The notes beneath the pieces are model-generated. The model searched no databases. It was given only the letters and a program-made list of their open reading frames with translations, and had not been told where the DNA came from. The position numbers and the translations under genes were made by a program. Positions 1-9,487 of a stretch of 61,803 bases of DNA are shown in pieces; within the stretch, counting starts at the first letter, position 1; each line of letters begins with the position of its first letter. The DNA is from Alphaproteobacteria bacterium (GTDB lineage: Bacteria > Pseudomonadota > Alphaproteobacteria > Micropepsales > Micropepsaceae), in the NCBI GenBank assembly GCA_013389115.1, contig JACADY010000025.1:1-61803 (forward strand), written 5' to 3'.

Positions 1-1
1 C

Positions 2-1642
2 GCCGCATCAGGCATCGAGGATCGAGGCGCGATCTTTACGCGGCGCGAAGTCGTGGATTTCATCCTTGATCTTGTCGGCTATACGTCGGACAAGCCCCTT
101 TTCGAGGAGCGCCTGCTTGAGCCGTCGTTCGGCCACGGCGACTTCCTTCTCGCGGCTGTCCAAAGGCTGCTTTCGTCATGGCGCTCACACGCTCCGGAGC
201 TTGCTGCCCCAATGCTCGCGGACTGCATCCGCGCCGTGGAGCTGCACCGCTCCTCGTTCGAGGAGACGACGGGCAAGCTCCTTGCGCTACTCCACTCCGA
301 AGGCATTGCGCCGGGCGACGCCAGCGCGCTCGTTCGCGCGTGGTTGAATCAGGGCGATTTCCTGCTCGTGCCGCTGCCGGGCAATTTCGATTACGTTGTC
401 GGGAATCCGCCATATGTCCGGCAGGAGCTCATTCCCGACGCGCTCATTGCCGAGTACCGCTCCCGCTATCACACGATTTTCGACCGTGCGGACATCTACA
501 TTCCCTTTATCGAACGTTCTCTGAGCGCCCTCAGCGCTGAAGGCGCACTCGGCTTCATCTGCGCCGACCGCTGGATGAAAAACCGTTATGGCGGTCCCCT
601 GCGGGAAATGGTGGCCAAGGGCTATCACCTGAAAATCTACGTCGATATGGTCGATACGCCCGCCTTCCACAGCGAGGTGATCGCCTATCCGGCCATCACT
701 GTCATTTCGCGGGAGAAGCCGGGGCGCACGCGTGTTGCGCGGCGTCCGGATATCAATGCAGCAACGCTGACTGAACTCGCGGCAACGCTGCTCGCGCCCG
801 AAACGCCCGACCCGAAGGGGCCGGTGAAGGAAATGGCGGATATCGCCGCCAGTGCCGAACCTTGGATTTTAGACTCCTCGGACCAGCTCGCGCTGGTGCG
901 ACGCCTTGAGCGCGACTTTCCAGCCATCGAAGATGCGGGCGGCAAAGTCGGTATCGGCGTGGCAACGGGCGCGGACAAGGCGTTTATCGGGGCGTTTGAT
1001 GAACTCGATGTGGAGGATGATCGCAAGCTCCCCCTCGTGATGACGCGCGACATTCTCTCCGGCGAGGTTGAGTGGCGCGGCCTTGGAATCGTCAATCCTT
1101 TTGCCGACAAGGGCGGGCTTGTCGATCTCCGGGCCTACCCCCGCCTGCGGCGCTACCTGGAGGAGCGCAAGGAGCAGATCGCGAAGCGTCATGTCGCTGC
1201 AAAGCAACCGGCCAACTGGTACCGTACAATCGACCGGATTTATCCCGAGCTGACGTGGCGGCCGAAACTGCTCATCCCGGACATCAAGGGTGAGGCTCAC
1301 ATTGTCTATGAGGAGGGCAAGCTTTACCCTCATCACAATCTCTATTTCATCACGTCTGACGAGTGGGACCTTCGGGCGCTGCAGGCGGTGCTCCTTTCGG
1401 GCATAGCGCGGCTGTTCGTGGCGACTTACTCGACTCGTATGCGTGGCGGTTATCTGCGGTTTCAGGCGCAGTACCTGCGGCGCATCCGCTTGCCGCGCTG
1501 GGCCGACGTTCCGGCAGGGCTGCAGAAGGAGCTCAAAGCCGCAGCCCTGAAGAGCGACACCGACGCGTGCAATCGCGCGGTTTTCCGGCTCTATGGCCTT
1601 TCGGCGGAGGAGCGCGCGGCCCTTGGCGGCAATGATGAATGA
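2..1642 (+). CDS. Type II N6-adenine DNA methyltransferase (XhoI/PaeR7I-type partner), 5' truncated by window edge
   Basis: The reading frame is open to the left edge of the window. The in-frame residues before the first possible GTG (53) include FTRREVVDF, the usual N-terminal signature of this class, so the real start lies outside. A SAM-binding motif ([10 protein letters not shown], about nt 113-142) precedes the catalytic motif NPPY (nt 404-415), as in gamma-class adenine methylases with a C-terminal target-recognition region. It should methylate adenine in the site cut by the downstream endonuclease; that gene is XhoI/PaeR7I-like, so CTCGAG is the expected site. Uncut CTCGAG occurs in the window (for example near 17042), which fits a protected host. 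The endonuclease gene starts 21 bp downstream in the same orientation. Confidence 0.88.
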   Translation, partial: AASGIEDRGAIFTRREVVDFILDLVGYTSDKPLFEERLLEPSFGHGDFLLAAVQRLLSSWRSHAPELAAPMLADCIRAVELHRSSFEETTGKLLALLHSEGIAPGDASALVRAWLNQGDFLLVPLPGNFDYVVGNPPYVRQELIPDALIAEYRSRYHTIFDRADIYIPFIERSLSALSAEGALGFICADRWMKNRYGGPLREMVAKGYHLKIYVDMVDTPAFHSEVIAYPAITVISREKPGRTRVARRPDINAATLTELAATLLAPETPDPKGPVKEMADIAASAEPWILDSSDQLALVRRLERDFPAIEDAGGKVGIGVATGADKAFIGAFDELDVEDDRKLPLVMTRDILSGEVEWRGLGIVNPFADKGGLVDLRAYPRLRRYLEERKEQIAKRHVAAKQPANWYRTIDRIYPELTWRPKLLIPDIKGEAHIVYEEGKLYPHHNLYFITSDEWDLRALQAVLLSGIARLFVATYSTRMRGGYLRFQAQYLRRIRLPRWADVPAGLQKELKAAALKSDTDACNRAVFRLYGLSAEERAALGGNDE

Positions 1643-1663
1643 AGGAGGGGAGCAGGGGGCGAC

Positions 1664-2404
1664 GTGGCAATTGATCTAGTCAACTTCGAACAGAAGGCCC
1701 GTGAAGCGGTTCAGGCCTTCTGGGGCAACCGGGAGAAGGCGCGGCAGAAACAGATCGAGTCCGGAAACGTGGATCAGGGCGAGCGCGCCGGAGTCACAGC
1801 GGGCAAGAACATGGACGGCTTCGTCGCGCTCGTGATCGACCTCGTGCGCGCCAACGGTCTCGATCATGCCGCCATCCACCGCGAGCGAAGCGTCGTCACC
1901 CTGCCGGGCTATTTCCGGCCCACGAAGCTCTGGGACCTTCTGGTCATCAACGAAGGCCGCCTGATCGCCGCGCTCGAGTTCAAGAGCCAGGTCGGGCCGT
2001 CCTTCGGCAATAATTTCAACAACCGGACCGAGGAGGCCATCGGCACCGCTCACGATCTATGGGTGGCCTACCGGGAGGGAGCCTTCGGAAAGCAGCCGCG
2101 CCCTTTTGTCGGCTGGCTAATGATGGTGGAAGACGCGCCGGAATCGCGACGGCCGGTCACTGACCGCTCGCCACATTTCAAGGTGTTCCCGGATTTTCAG
2201 GGGTCCTCGTACTTGAACCGCTACAACCTGCTTTGCCAGCGCCTCATGCAGGAGCAGCTTTATTCCGCAGCATCGATTTTAGCCTCGCCGCGCACCGCCG
2301 CAGCGGACGGCGCTTATGCAGAACTTGATAGTATGACGGGTCTCAAGACGTTTGTTACCGAGCTCGCCGGACACATTGCGGCGGAGGCCGCGAGAGGGTC
2401 ATGA
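1664..2404 (+). CDS. XhoI/PaeR7I-family type II restriction endonuclease
   Basis: 246 aa, close to the usual size of this family. It carries a PD-(D/E)XK core: WDLLV with D91, then LEFKSQVG with E105 and K107, followed by the family-typical stretch [15 protein letters not shown]. XhoI and PaeR7I cut C^TCGAG; this specificity is inferred from family resemblance, not shown. The start is GTG at 1664, preceded by a strong GGAGG (about 1645). The gene follows its methylase directly and overlaps the next gene by 4 nt (ATGA), so it is co-transcribed with the ABC-3C-like genes that follow. That links two defence systems in one operon. Confidence 0.87.
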   Translation: MAIDLVNFEQKAREAVQAFWGNREKARQKQIESGNVDQGERAGVTAGKNMDGFVALVIDLVRANGLDHAAIHRERSVVTLPGYFRPTKLWDLLVINEGRLIAALEFKSQVGPSFGNNFNNRTEEAIGTAHDLWVAYREGAFGKQPRPFVGWLMMVEDAPESRRPVTDRSPHFKVFPDFQGSSYLNRYNLLCQRLMQEQLYSAASILASPRTAAADGAYAELDSMTGLKTFVTELAGHIAAEAARGS

Positions 2405-3492
2405 CTGCCCACTTCAAGGACATCAGCGCCCCACTGACCGCTGGCGCGCCGCTCAGCGCGGATCAGGCCGTCGCCGGTCCGCGCATCCCACCCCAGCAGC
2501 AGATTCTGGTCTACTCACCCGAGCAGTGGGAGATCTTCATTCAGGAGTGGGCGCACTACTGCCTCAAGCAGAAATACATCAAAGTACAGCGTGCGAGCGG
2601 CGCTGGCGACAAGGGCGTCGATGTCGCCGGGTTCGCTGACGCCGCCATGCTGCAGGGCGTTTGGGATAATTACCAGTGCAAGCACTATGACCATGCGCTG
2701 TACCCGAGCGACGCCTGGCCCGAGATCGGCAAAATCCTCTGGTACTCGTTCAAGGGCGATTACAAGCCGCCCCGCCGCTACTACTTCGTGGCTCCGCGAG
2801 GCGCGGGCACGACGCTCGCGGGCTATCTCGGCGATGCGGCGAAGCTCAGGAAGCTGCTGATCGAAAATTGGGACAAGAACTGCCGTAAGTGCATAACCGA
2901 CACGCAGGAGATCGCCCTTGAGGGCCAATTCCTCGATTATGTGAAGGATTTCGATTTCTCGATCTTCGAGGCAAAGACCGCGCTCGAGATCATCGAAGAT
3001 CACAGGGCGAGCCCGGTTCATGTCGCGCGCTTTGGCGGCGGGTTGCCGAACCGCCCGAGTCCCAGCGCGCCGCCAGAGGACATCGCGCCGCCCGAAAGCA
3101 GGTATGTGGCGCAGTTGCTCGGTGCCTATGCCGAGCATACGAAAGCACCGGTTCCTGACGTTGCCTCCCTGAAATCATGGTCCAACCTTAACGACCATTT
3201 CGGCCGCCAGCGCATAGCGTTCTACCACGCCGAGTCCCTGCGCGTCTTTGCCCGCGACACCGTGCCGGAAGGGACGTTCGAATCTCTGCAAGACGAGATA
3301 CATGCGGGCGTTGTGGATGTCTGCGAAGCCAATCACTGTGACGGCTATGAGCGCGTCTGCGCCGTCACCAAGGAGGCGCGCAACCTGCCGATCACGTCAA
3401 ACCCGCTCATCGCGCGGGCAAAGTTGCAAGATCGCGAAGGCATCTGCCATCAACTGGCCAACGAGGATCGGTTGAAATGGTCGAAGCCGTAG
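2401..3492 (+). CDS. ABC-three-component-like system, nuclease-type effector protein
   Basis: 363 aa, no membrane segments. The N-terminal third has a restriction-endonuclease-like signature: [10 protein letters not shown] (about residues 69-78) followed by WDNYQCKHY (about 89-97), i.e. the D...QxK variant of the PD-(D/E)XK nuclease core. The C-terminal half is alpha-helical and unassigned. ABC-3C systems, described by comparative genomics, pair an effector with a small middle component and a Rad50-like ATPase; this gene is the first of exactly such a trio (2401, 3477, 3980). It overlaps the endonuclease gene upstream by 4 nt and the middle component downstream by 16 nt. The system assignment is inferred from architecture and order. 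Confidence 0.72.
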   Translation: MTAHFKDISAPLTAGAPLSADQAVAGPRIPPQQQILVYSPEQWEIFIQEWAHYCLKQKYIKVQRASGAGDKGVDVAGFADAAMLQGVWDNYQCKHYDHALYPSDAWPEIGKILWYSFKGDYKPPRRYYFVAPRGAGTTLAGYLGDAAKLRKLLIENWDKNCRKCITDTQEIALEGQFLDYVKDFDFSIFEAKTALEIIEDHRASPVHVARFGGGLPNRPSPSAPPEDIAPPESRYVAQLLGAYAEHTKAPVPDVASLKSWSNLNDHFGRQRIAFYHAESLRVFARDTVPEGTFESLQDEIHAGVVDVCEANHCDGYERVCAVTKEARNLPITSNPLIARAKLQDREGICHQLANEDRLKWSKP

Positions 3493-3983
3493 CCCGGCGC
3501 AAAGCGCCCGCCACTTTCAACGGCGCCCTCGAAGCGGGCGTGCGCGCCGTCGCGTTGCTCGCCGCCGCACATCCCTATTCATTCGACCTGCAACGACTGA
3601 TCGCATTCGATTATCTGCTCGTGCATACGGGCGACGTTGGCGGCCCCGAGAGCCTTCACCCGCCCGCTCCCCTTCATTCCGCAGAGCTGCTCGTGCGCCG
3701 CAAGCTTGTAGAGCAAGCATTGCTGCTCATGATGACCCGCGACCTTGTACGGCGCGAGGTCTCGGCCGAGGGCATCCGTTACCGCGCCGGAGAGAATGCC
3801 ACGCCTTTCCTGCAGGCGCTTCAGTCGAGTTATCTCGGCGCGCTCAAGGACCGGGCCGAGTGGCTGGTCGGTGAATTCGGCGCCTTGTCCGATACAGAGT
3901 TCCGCGTCCTGATGCGGCGCTTCTTCGACCGGTGGGTTGAGGAGTTTCAGGTGGCAGAGCGCAGCCTGGGGGTGGAGTCGTGA
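3477..3983 (+). CDS. ABC-three-component-like system, middle component
   Basis: 168 aa soluble helical protein. Features include FDLQRLIAFDYLLVHTGD near residues 37-54, ESLHPP just after, and a C-terminal half rich in amphipathic helix (VLMRRFFDRWVEEFQ). Small proteins of this size and pattern sit between effector and ATPase in ABC-3C loci, where they are thought to bridge the two. It overlaps both neighbours (16 nt upstream, 4 nt downstream), which argues for strict co-expression. Alone it would be called hypothetical; the assignment depends on the two flanking genes. Confidence 0.65.
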   Translation: MVEAVARRKAPATFNGALEAGVRAVALLAAAHPYSFDLQRLIAFDYLLVHTGDVGGPESLHPPAPLHSAELLVRRKLVEQALLLMMTRDLVRREVSAEGIRYRAGENATPFLQALQSSYLGALKDRAEWLVGEFGALSDTEFRVLMRRFFDRWVEEFQVAERSLGVES

Positions 3984-5842
3984 CCACGCCTGGCTTGCGT
4001 ATTCGCCATCTTGCGTTTCACGGTTCCAACCGCGAAGCGGCTACCGTTGAATTCGGCGCAGGGCTCAATCTGCTTTATGGGGCTTCCGATACCGGCAAGT
4101 CGTTCGTCGTCGAAGCCATCGACTTCATGCTCGGCGGGAAAACCGCCCTGCGGGACATTCCCGAGCGCGTGGGATACGACCGCGTGCTGCTCGGCATTGA
4201 AACCATGGACGGCGAGCGGTTCACGCTTTCCCGGAGCGCCGACGGCGGAAATTTCCGCCTGTTCACGGGTCTGTATCTTGATCCGCCACCGGCAGATACC
4301 GACGCGCGCGAACTCGCCGATCAGCACAGCGAGCGAAGTGCCGATAACCTCTCGAGCTTCCTGCTAGAAAAATGCGGGTTGAATGGGAAGCGGGTGCGCC
4401 GGAACAAGCGCAGCGACACGAACAGCCTCAGCTTCCGCAATCTGGCGCGGCTGATGATCGTGACGGAAACCGAAATTACCTCGCAGCGCTCACCACTGAC
4501 GGACGGCAACCCCACTGCTGACACGCCCAACTTCGCCACCTTCAAGCTTCTGCTGACCGGCGTGGACGATTCGGCGCTCGTCGCACAGAAGGCCGCGACG
4601 CCAGAGGACCAAACACGCGAAGCGCAAATTGAATTGCTCGACCAGCTTATCAGCGAGTACCGGGACCGGATTAAGGAGCTCGCGAAACAGCCGAAGGAGC
4701 TGAAGGACCAGCTAGGACGGCTTGAAAGCTCGCTTGACGCATACACACAGCAGCTCACGGCCAGCGAAGCGGATTTCCGCCGTCTTTCGGAGCGGCGACG
4801 CGAACTGCGCGAACGGCTGGAGGCGGGAATGGATCGCCGCTCCGAGATCAGTTCGTTGCTGGAGCGGTTCGACCTGCTGGGGCAGCATTATGGCTCGGAT
4901 ATCGAGCGGCTACGCGGCATCGAAGAAGCCGGAACTTTGTTCAGCGTGCTCGGCCATACGCCATGCCCGCTTTGCGGCGCGGCCCCCGAGCATCATCAGC
5001 GTGACGCCGAGTGCGACGGAAACGTGGAGGCTGTGGTTGCCGCCGCCCGCAGTGAGATCGCGAAAATTGCACTGCTGCAGACGGAGCTTGGCGACACTGT
5101 TGCGGCGCTGCGCAGGGAAGGAGCGGGATTCGAACGGCGTCTGCCGAAAATTGAGGAGGAGCTTTCCTCGGTCTCATCCGAGCTAGAAGGGTTGACCGCG
5201 CCCAAGCTACGGCAGCTCCGCGCGAGCTATGGCGAGCTTGCCGACAAAAGGGGCGAGGTGCGCGAAGCGCTCGCGATCTACCGCACGCTCCAGGATATGG
5301 AGAAGCGGCGCGAAGACCTGGAGCGAGGCAGCGAGCAGCGCGCCGCTGCTGTGTCGGATGGCGACCTACCGACCACCGTAGCAGCGAGCTTTGCAGAATT
5401 CGTGGAAGCCATCCTCAAGGAATGGCATTTTCCCGGCGCTGGTCGCGTCTATTTCGACGCGAAGGCGCGGGATCTCGTAATCGGCGGAAAGCTGCGCACA
5501 GCGCGCGGCAAGGGACTACGCGCCATTACTCACGCGGCCTTCACCATTGGCCTTCTCGAATACTGCCGCGAGAACAAAACGCCGCATCCAGGGTTCGTGG
5601 TGCTGGACTCGCCCTTGCTTGCCTACCGCGAGCCGGAGGGTGACGATCTTGATCTGGTGGGTACGGACCTGAACGCGCAGTTCTATTCCTATCTCAGCAA
5701 GCTGAACCCCGACCGACAGGTCATCATCATTGAGAACAGGGACCCCCCATCCGAGATTGCAGCCCGCCCGAACGTGCTGATGTTCAGCAAGAACCCGCAC
5801 AGCGGCCGCTACGGATTTTTCCCCGAGGCTGCCGGGTCATAG
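3980..5842 (+). CDS. Rad50/SMC-like ABC ATPase of an ABC-three-component-like system
   Basis: 620 aa. Walker A is GASDTGKS (residues 34-41), inside the phrase LLYGASDTGKSFVVEAIDF. A long central coiled coil (about 210-470) is interrupted by a zinc-hook-like CPLCGA (about 329-334). Walker B is FVVLDSP (about residues 538-545), followed by the dimer-interface region. This is the plan of short SMC/Rad50-type ATPases (DUF3732-like) used as sensors in defence systems. Note the D in Walker A, where Rad50 has N-GAGKS. It overlaps the middle component by 4 nt (ATGA). The ATP-dependent role, probably sensing unusual DNA and licensing the nuclease effector, is inferred from the family. Confidence 0.8.
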   Translation: MTTPGLRIRHLAFHGSNREAATVEFGAGLNLLYGASDTGKSFVVEAIDFMLGGKTALRDIPERVGYDRVLLGIETMDGERFTLSRSADGGNFRLFTGLYLDPPPADTDARELADQHSERSADNLSSFLLEKCGLNGKRVRRNKRSDTNSLSFRNLARLMIVTETEITSQRSPLTDGNPTADTPNFATFKLLLTGVDDSALVAQKAATPEDQTREAQIELLDQLISEYRDRIKELAKQPKELKDQLGRLESSLDAYTQQLTASEADFRRLSERRRELRERLEAGMDRRSEISSLLERFDLLGQHYGSDIERLRGIEEAGTLFSVLGHTPCPLCGAAPEHHQRDAECDGNVEAVVAAARSEIAKIALLQTELGDTVAALRREGAGFERRLPKIEEELSSVSSELEGLTAPKLRQLRASYGELADKRGEVREALAIYRTLQDMEKRREDLERGSEQRAAAVSDGDLPTTVAASFAEFVEAILKEWHFPGAGRVYFDAKARDLVIGGKLRTARGKGLRAITHAAFTIGLLEYCRENKTPHPGFVVLDSPLLAYREPEGDDLDLVGTDLNAQFYSYLSKLNPDRQVIIIENRDPPSEIAARPNVLMFSKNPHSGRYGFFPEAAGS

Positions 5843-5853
5843 AGGGCCGTGTC

Positions 5854-5985
5854 ATGGAGCGCTTTTCAAATCGCCAAGGTTATCGCGGAACGGAACAGGA
5901 GATCGCCATCCGCGAGGACGCACCCGAAGGGCTGGTGGCCGGACTGGCCAGCATCGTTGCGCTCGCAGTATGGGCGATAGCCTGA
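5854..5985 (+). CDS. Small 43-aa ORF, possible truncated AbiJ-type N-terminal domain
   Basis: ATG at 5854 opens a 43-residue frame (MERFSNRQGYRG, then TEQEIAIREDAPEGLVAGL). Its TGA overlaps the ATG of the next gene (TGATG at 5983-5987), a translational-coupling arrangement. The segment GY-x(5)-EI-x-IREDAPE-x-L resembles, from memory, the opening of a domain found in AbiJ-like abortive-infection proteins, where it continues for about 60 more residues. Here it stops after a short hydrophobic tail. It could be a genuine leader-type small protein or a decayed remnant. I cannot choose between these without a search. Confidence 0.4.
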   Translation: MERFSNRQGYRGTEQEIAIREDAPEGLVAGLASIVALAVWAIA

Positions 5986-6887
5986 TGCCGACGCTCGCAG
6001 GATTGGTTCTGCCGCCGCCCCGCTCCTGGGATGAGTTCGAAGAGATCGCGCTCTCGGCCGCGAAGCTGCGATGGAACTCGACTGACCTGTACCGCCACGG
6101 CCGACAGGGCCAGCGCCAGGATGGCGTTGACATCTTCGGGCATGCCGCTGATGGGCGGCATATCGGTATCCAGGGCAAGAACACCGTGGATGGCATCACT
6201 GTCACCACGGTAAATTCCGAGGTCGCGCAGGCTGAGACCTTCCAGCCTCCTCTCGATGCGCTTTACATTGCCACTACGGCGAAGCGCGACGTTGCCATAC
6301 AAAAACAAGTTCGTCTCATTTCCCAGCGCAGAAAGAAGGCGGGCAAGTTTCCGGTCGCTGTCCTGTTCTGGGAAGACATCTGTCAGGACTTGGCGGCTGA
6401 CGACGCGGTGTTCTTCAAGCACTTTCCGCAGTTCAGGCCGTCCGCCGACCCGGCGCGGGAGCACGACCAAAAGCTGTTCGATGAACTGTCTCAGCTTCTC
6501 TCGTCGAACGGACTCATCAGCTTCATCGATCAACACAACATGGCCGGGTTCTCGTTCGCCGATGCTAAGCTCGATCCCCTGCGTGAGTTCTACTACGAGT
6601 GGAACAAACCGGAGCGGGCATTTCTCACGCCAGAGATCGAAGCGGCGAAGATTAAGCTGTGGGAAAAGGCGGACGAGTACCTTGAGGTTATCGCCACGGA
6701 GACGTTCTCGACGGAAAGGAACGTGGATCGCCGTTGGGTGCCTGAAGATTGGGAAATCACACAGCCGGAACGCTTCTGGCGTGTTGTGAAACGATTGCAT
6801 GCACTCGCAGGCGAGATCGTCGCGCTACATGCGGAACTAATCTGGATCGGCAAGTTACACCTCATCGGCAGGTCCGGGGGAAGGTAA
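5985..6887 (+). CDS. Mrr-like restriction endonuclease-fold protein
   Basis: 300 aa from ATG 5985; an in-frame ATG at 5970 is possible but has no ribosome-binding site, whereas 5985 overlaps the stop of the small upstream ORF. The N-terminal domain shows SWDEFEEIALSAAKLRW, then QDGVDIFG with D49, then IGIQGKN with Q63 and K65, a D...QxK nuclease core as in Mrr-family enzymes. The rest (about 150-300) is helical and unassigned, with an aromatic-rich FYYEWNKPER segment. It is the last gene of the defence operon; the likely role is cleavage of foreign or modified DNA. Confidence 0.7.
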   Translation: MPTLAGLVLPPPRSWDEFEEIALSAAKLRWNSTDLYRHGRQGQRQDGVDIFGHAADGRHIGIQGKNTVDGITVTTVNSEVAQAETFQPPLDALYIATTAKRDVAIQKQVRLISQRRKKAGKFPVAVLFWEDICQDLAADDAVFFKHFPQFRPSADPAREHDQKLFDELSQLLSSNGLISFIDQHNMAGFSFADAKLDPLREFYYEWNKPERAFLTPEIEAAKIKLWEKADEYLEVIATETFSTERNVDRRWVPEDWEITQPERFWRVVKRLHALAGEIVALHAELIWIGKLHLIGRSGGR

Positions 6888-7024
6888 AGCACCATGTCGG
6901 GTGCTTGCCGACCGGGTATGATCAGCGCGTTCCTGCGCTTTGTGAAGAGCATCGAGACTCCCCTGTTAGGGGCCTGACTGGCTGCCTTACCCCAGAGCAT
7001 CCTCAACGTGACCGAGGCGCGCAC

Positions 7025-7222
7025 TTATTCGATCACTTCGACAAAGGCCACCCACTCACTATTGCCAAGCCTCCAGTGCAGCCGCAGCACCGGCTTGTCC
7101 GGGTCGAAAATTTCGGTGCCATCCGCGTGGATGATCTTCCAGGCTTCGCGGAATTCGAGCGGGATTTTCTTGTCCTTGTCTGCTTCCAGATTCGCGGTAG
7201 CCTTGAGTGATTGGTGTATCAT
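7025..7222 (-). CDS. Small hypothetical protein, 65 aa
   Basis: A compact, well-balanced sequence (MIHQSLKATANLEADKDKKI at the N-terminus, ending WRLGNSEWVAFVEVIE) with many charged and aromatic residues, unlike typical shadow ORFs. No known domain recognised. It faces the defence operon (convergent with the nuclease gene) and diverges from ardC. No clear Shine-Dalgarno sequence precedes the ATG, so the start is uncertain. Confidence 0.5.
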   Translation of the reverse strand: MIHQSLKATANLEADKDKKIPLEFREAWKIIHADGTEIFDPDKPVLRLHWRLGNSEWVAFVEVIE

Positions 7223-7607
7223 CGCTCATGAACAGATTTGTAGCCTTCTGCAGCGCGTCCGGGAGGGCCGCACCGGGCTCTACTCGCTGCGCTCCCGGAG
7301 CTGCCTTCGCCGTCTCCGCCATCCGGTAACGATCCCTCGCGCAAGACAGCAGCGACAGCGCCGCCTCGGCGCTGACGTTCCTCTTCTTTAGGTCTGGGGC
7401 CTGCGGCCCCGTCCTCCGTCAAGACCAAGCCCTTCGCTGCGCTCCGGGCGCATGCCAGCGGTGTCCCCGCCCTTCCGCGCGTTGCTTGTGCAGGCCGGGT
7501 GATCCCCCTCCGCAGGCAGCGGTCTTGACGGCCGTCCCCCCCGCTCATTGGCGCGGGCCTAGTCCGGTTGCATGCGCAACCAGCTAGCCCAAGGAGGGGC
7601 AGAGCCA
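7223..7607. other. Gene-free region upstream of ardC
   Basis: About 385 bp of GC-rich DNA with short GC hairpins (for example GGGGCCTGCGGCCCC near 7385) and no convincing ORF. It separates the defence operon and the small minus-strand gene from ardC. It probably holds the ardC promoter; ardC regions on plasmids often lie next to transfer-start sites, but I see no identifiable oriT here. Confidence 0.4.
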
Positions 7608-8501
7608 ATGACACAAGACGTTTATCAGAAGGTCACAGATAAAATCATCGCCGACCTGGAGCAGGGCGAGCTGACCTGGCTCAAGCCATGGTCCGCCGGA
7701 AATGCCGAGGGGCGGATCGTCAAGCCGCTGCGCCATAACGGCGTTGCCTATAGCGGCATCAATGTCCTGATGCTGTGGGGCGCGGCGCTGGAGGCGGGTT
7801 GTCTGTCGCCAACCTGGATGACGTTCAAACAGGCGCTGGAGCTTGGCGCGCATGTCCGCAAGGGCGAACGCGGCAACCTTGTCGTCTATGCCGACACCCT
7901 CACCCGGACTGAGGCGCAGGACGATGGCACCGAGGCCGAGCGCGTGATCCCCTTCATGAAGTCCTACACCGTGTTCAACGTCGAACAGATCGAGGGACTA
8001 CCGGCGCACTACTACGCCAAGCCCGAGCCCGTGATCGATCCGGCGCAGCGCATCGACCATGCGGAAGCGTTCTTCGCTGCAACCGGCGCGAATATCCGCC
8101 ACGGCGGCGGTCAAGCGTATTACAGCGGCGGGACCGATCATGTGCAGATGCCCGCCTTTGAGAGCTTCCGCAGCCCGGATGCGTACTACGCCACCTTGGC
8201 GCATGAGCTGACCCACTGGACGAAGCACAAGACGCGCCTTGACCGTGAATTCGGGCGCAAGCGCTGGGGCGATGAAGGCTATGCCCGCGAGGAGCTTGTC
8301 GCCGAGCTGGGCGCGGCGTTCCTGTGCGCCGATCTGGCGTTAACGCCGGAGACGCGCACCGATCATGCCGCCTATATCCAAAGCTGGATGAAGGTCTTGA
8401 AAGAAGACAAGCGGGCGATCTTTTCCGCTGCAGCTCATGCCCAGAAGGCCGCCGACTTCCTGCATGGGCTGCAAACCAAGACACAGGTAGCCGCCGCATA
8501 G
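7608..8501 (+). CDS. ardC: ArdC-family antirestriction protein
   Basis: 297 aa. The start at 7608 is set by AAGGAGG at 7591-7597; a longer frame begins at 7572 but lacks a site. The N-terminal ArdC domain (QKVTDKIIADLEQGELTWLK, then RHNGVAYSGINVLML) binds single-stranded DNA in characterised relatives. The C-terminal zincin-like domain carries HELTHW (H199, E200, H203) and the downstream glutamate in EELVAELGAAF. ArdC proteins protect incoming plasmid DNA from restriction during conjugation. Its place next to a relaxase module and beside restriction systems fits that role. It leads a run of plasmid-type genes. Confidence 0.9.
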   Translation: MTQDVYQKVTDKIIADLEQGELTWLKPWSAGNAEGRIVKPLRHNGVAYSGINVLMLWGAALEAGCLSPTWMTFKQALELGAHVRKGERGNLVVYADTLTRTEAQDDGTEAERVIPFMKSYTVFNVEQIEGLPAHYYAKPEPVIDPAQRIDHAEAFFAATGANIRHGGGQAYYSGGTDHVQMPAFESFRSPDAYYATLAHELTHWTKHKTRLDREFGRKRWGDEGYAREELVAELGAAFLCADLALTPETRTDHAAYIQSWMKVLKEDKRAIFSAAAHAQKAADFLHGLQTKTQVAAA

Positions 8502-8530
8502 GCGGCTACCATTTCCAAGGACGCAAGCCC

Positions 8531-8881
8531 ATGAAGATCATCGTCTGCGGCGGCAGCCGGTTTCAGGATAAGCAGCAGGTCTTCGACCAGCTCGACGCCC
8601 TGCACGCACAAACGCCCCTGACCCTAATCGTCAACGGCGGGGCGCGCGGGGCTGACTTGTTTTCCTCGCAGTGGGCACGCGAGCGAGGCGTCGCGCTGGC
8701 GCGTTATCAGGCGTTCCCCAGCGCTAGCGGACGCAAGCAAGCGTTCTGCGATCTCAACCGCCAGATGCTCGCAGAGCATACGCCGGACCTCGTTCTTGCC
8801 TTTCCTGGCGGCGCAGTGACCGCCGATCTCGTCGCCCGCGCAGAAGAGGCCGGAATCCCGGTCGCACATGCCGGACGCTGA
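8531..8881 (+). CDS. DUF2493 (SLOG-superfamily, YspA-like) protein
   Basis: 116 aa from ATG 8531, preceded by AAGGA. It begins MKIIVCGGSRF and contains VNGGARGADLFSSQWARERG and FPGGAVTADLV, the nucleotide-binding glycine motifs of the SLOG/DprA-like Rossmann fold. DUF2493 proteins are common on conjugative and mobilisable elements and are thought to bind nucleotides or nucleotide-derived ligands; the exact role is unknown. It sits 29 bp after ardC, so it is likely co-transcribed. Confidence 0.8.
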   Translation: MKIIVCGGSRFQDKQQVFDQLDALHAQTPLTLIVNGGARGADLFSSQWARERGVALARYQAFPSASGRKQAFCDLNRQMLAEHTPDLVLAFPGGAVTADLVARAEEAGIPVAHAGR

Positions 8882-8939
8882 TCTGACTGCACAACAGGGA
8901 AGAAAAATCGCGGCTGGCCGGAGGCCAGACGCGAGGGCG

Positions 8940-9119
8940 TTAGAAGCGGGGCGAGCGTTTCGCCAGCTCGTTTTCGATATTGCGGATCGACTCTTGCGCC
9001 GTGCGGCGCTCTTGCGAGCCGCGTGCGGCATTGGCGAAGGCGATCAGAGCCGCGCCGAGCAGAACGTGCAATTCGATGGTGCTGCGTTTCGCCGCGTCGA
9101 AGCGTGAGACGAGTTTCAT
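8940..9119 (-). CDS. Small conserved-type hypothetical protein, 59 aa
   Basis: ATG at 9119 is preceded on the minus strand by an excellent AAAGGAGG, which decides this start over the longer frame beginning at 9155. The sequence has a short hydrophobic segment (ELHVLLGAALIAFANA) followed by a basic amphipathic helix (RNIENELAKRSPRF). Function unknown; a membrane-associated small protein of the mobile element is plausible. It converges with the DUF2493 gene. Confidence 0.6.
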   Translation of the reverse strand: MKLVSRFDAAKRSTIELHVLLGAALIAFANAARGSQERRTAQESIRNIENELAKRSPRF

Positions 9120-9487
9120 CGCATCCTCCTTTCGGTCATGGAGGCCCCGAACCACTCAGGGCCTTTCGGCCCCGGCACACACATCATCGGCCCAGCAAAG
9201 GCGCTGATGGTGCGGGTACGGATTGAACGAAAAAGGGGAAGGAGGCGCAGGGAACGCGGCGGCGGTTCGCAGCGGCGATCTTCGTGCAGCTTACGTTCGA
9301 TTGCAGGGATTGATCGGCACGAGGTTCGGCTAGCTTAGTCGCCCGCCGTGTCAGCGCTCGCGTGTCGCGCAGGCAATAGGGTATGGCTTGAATACCGGGA
9401 GTGGCATGGCGCAGCCGGAGCCTAGAGTGCATGTCCGCTGCATGGATTTTGTTGCAGCCATCGCTGATGTTGCGTTAACATTCTGAA
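9120..9487. other. Gene-free region
   Basis: About 370 bp with no supported ORF. It contains a GGCC-rich hairpin (GGGCCTTTCGGCCC near 9158) and becomes AT-richer towards 9470-9490, probably the promoter of the following low-GC gene. Confidence 0.35.
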
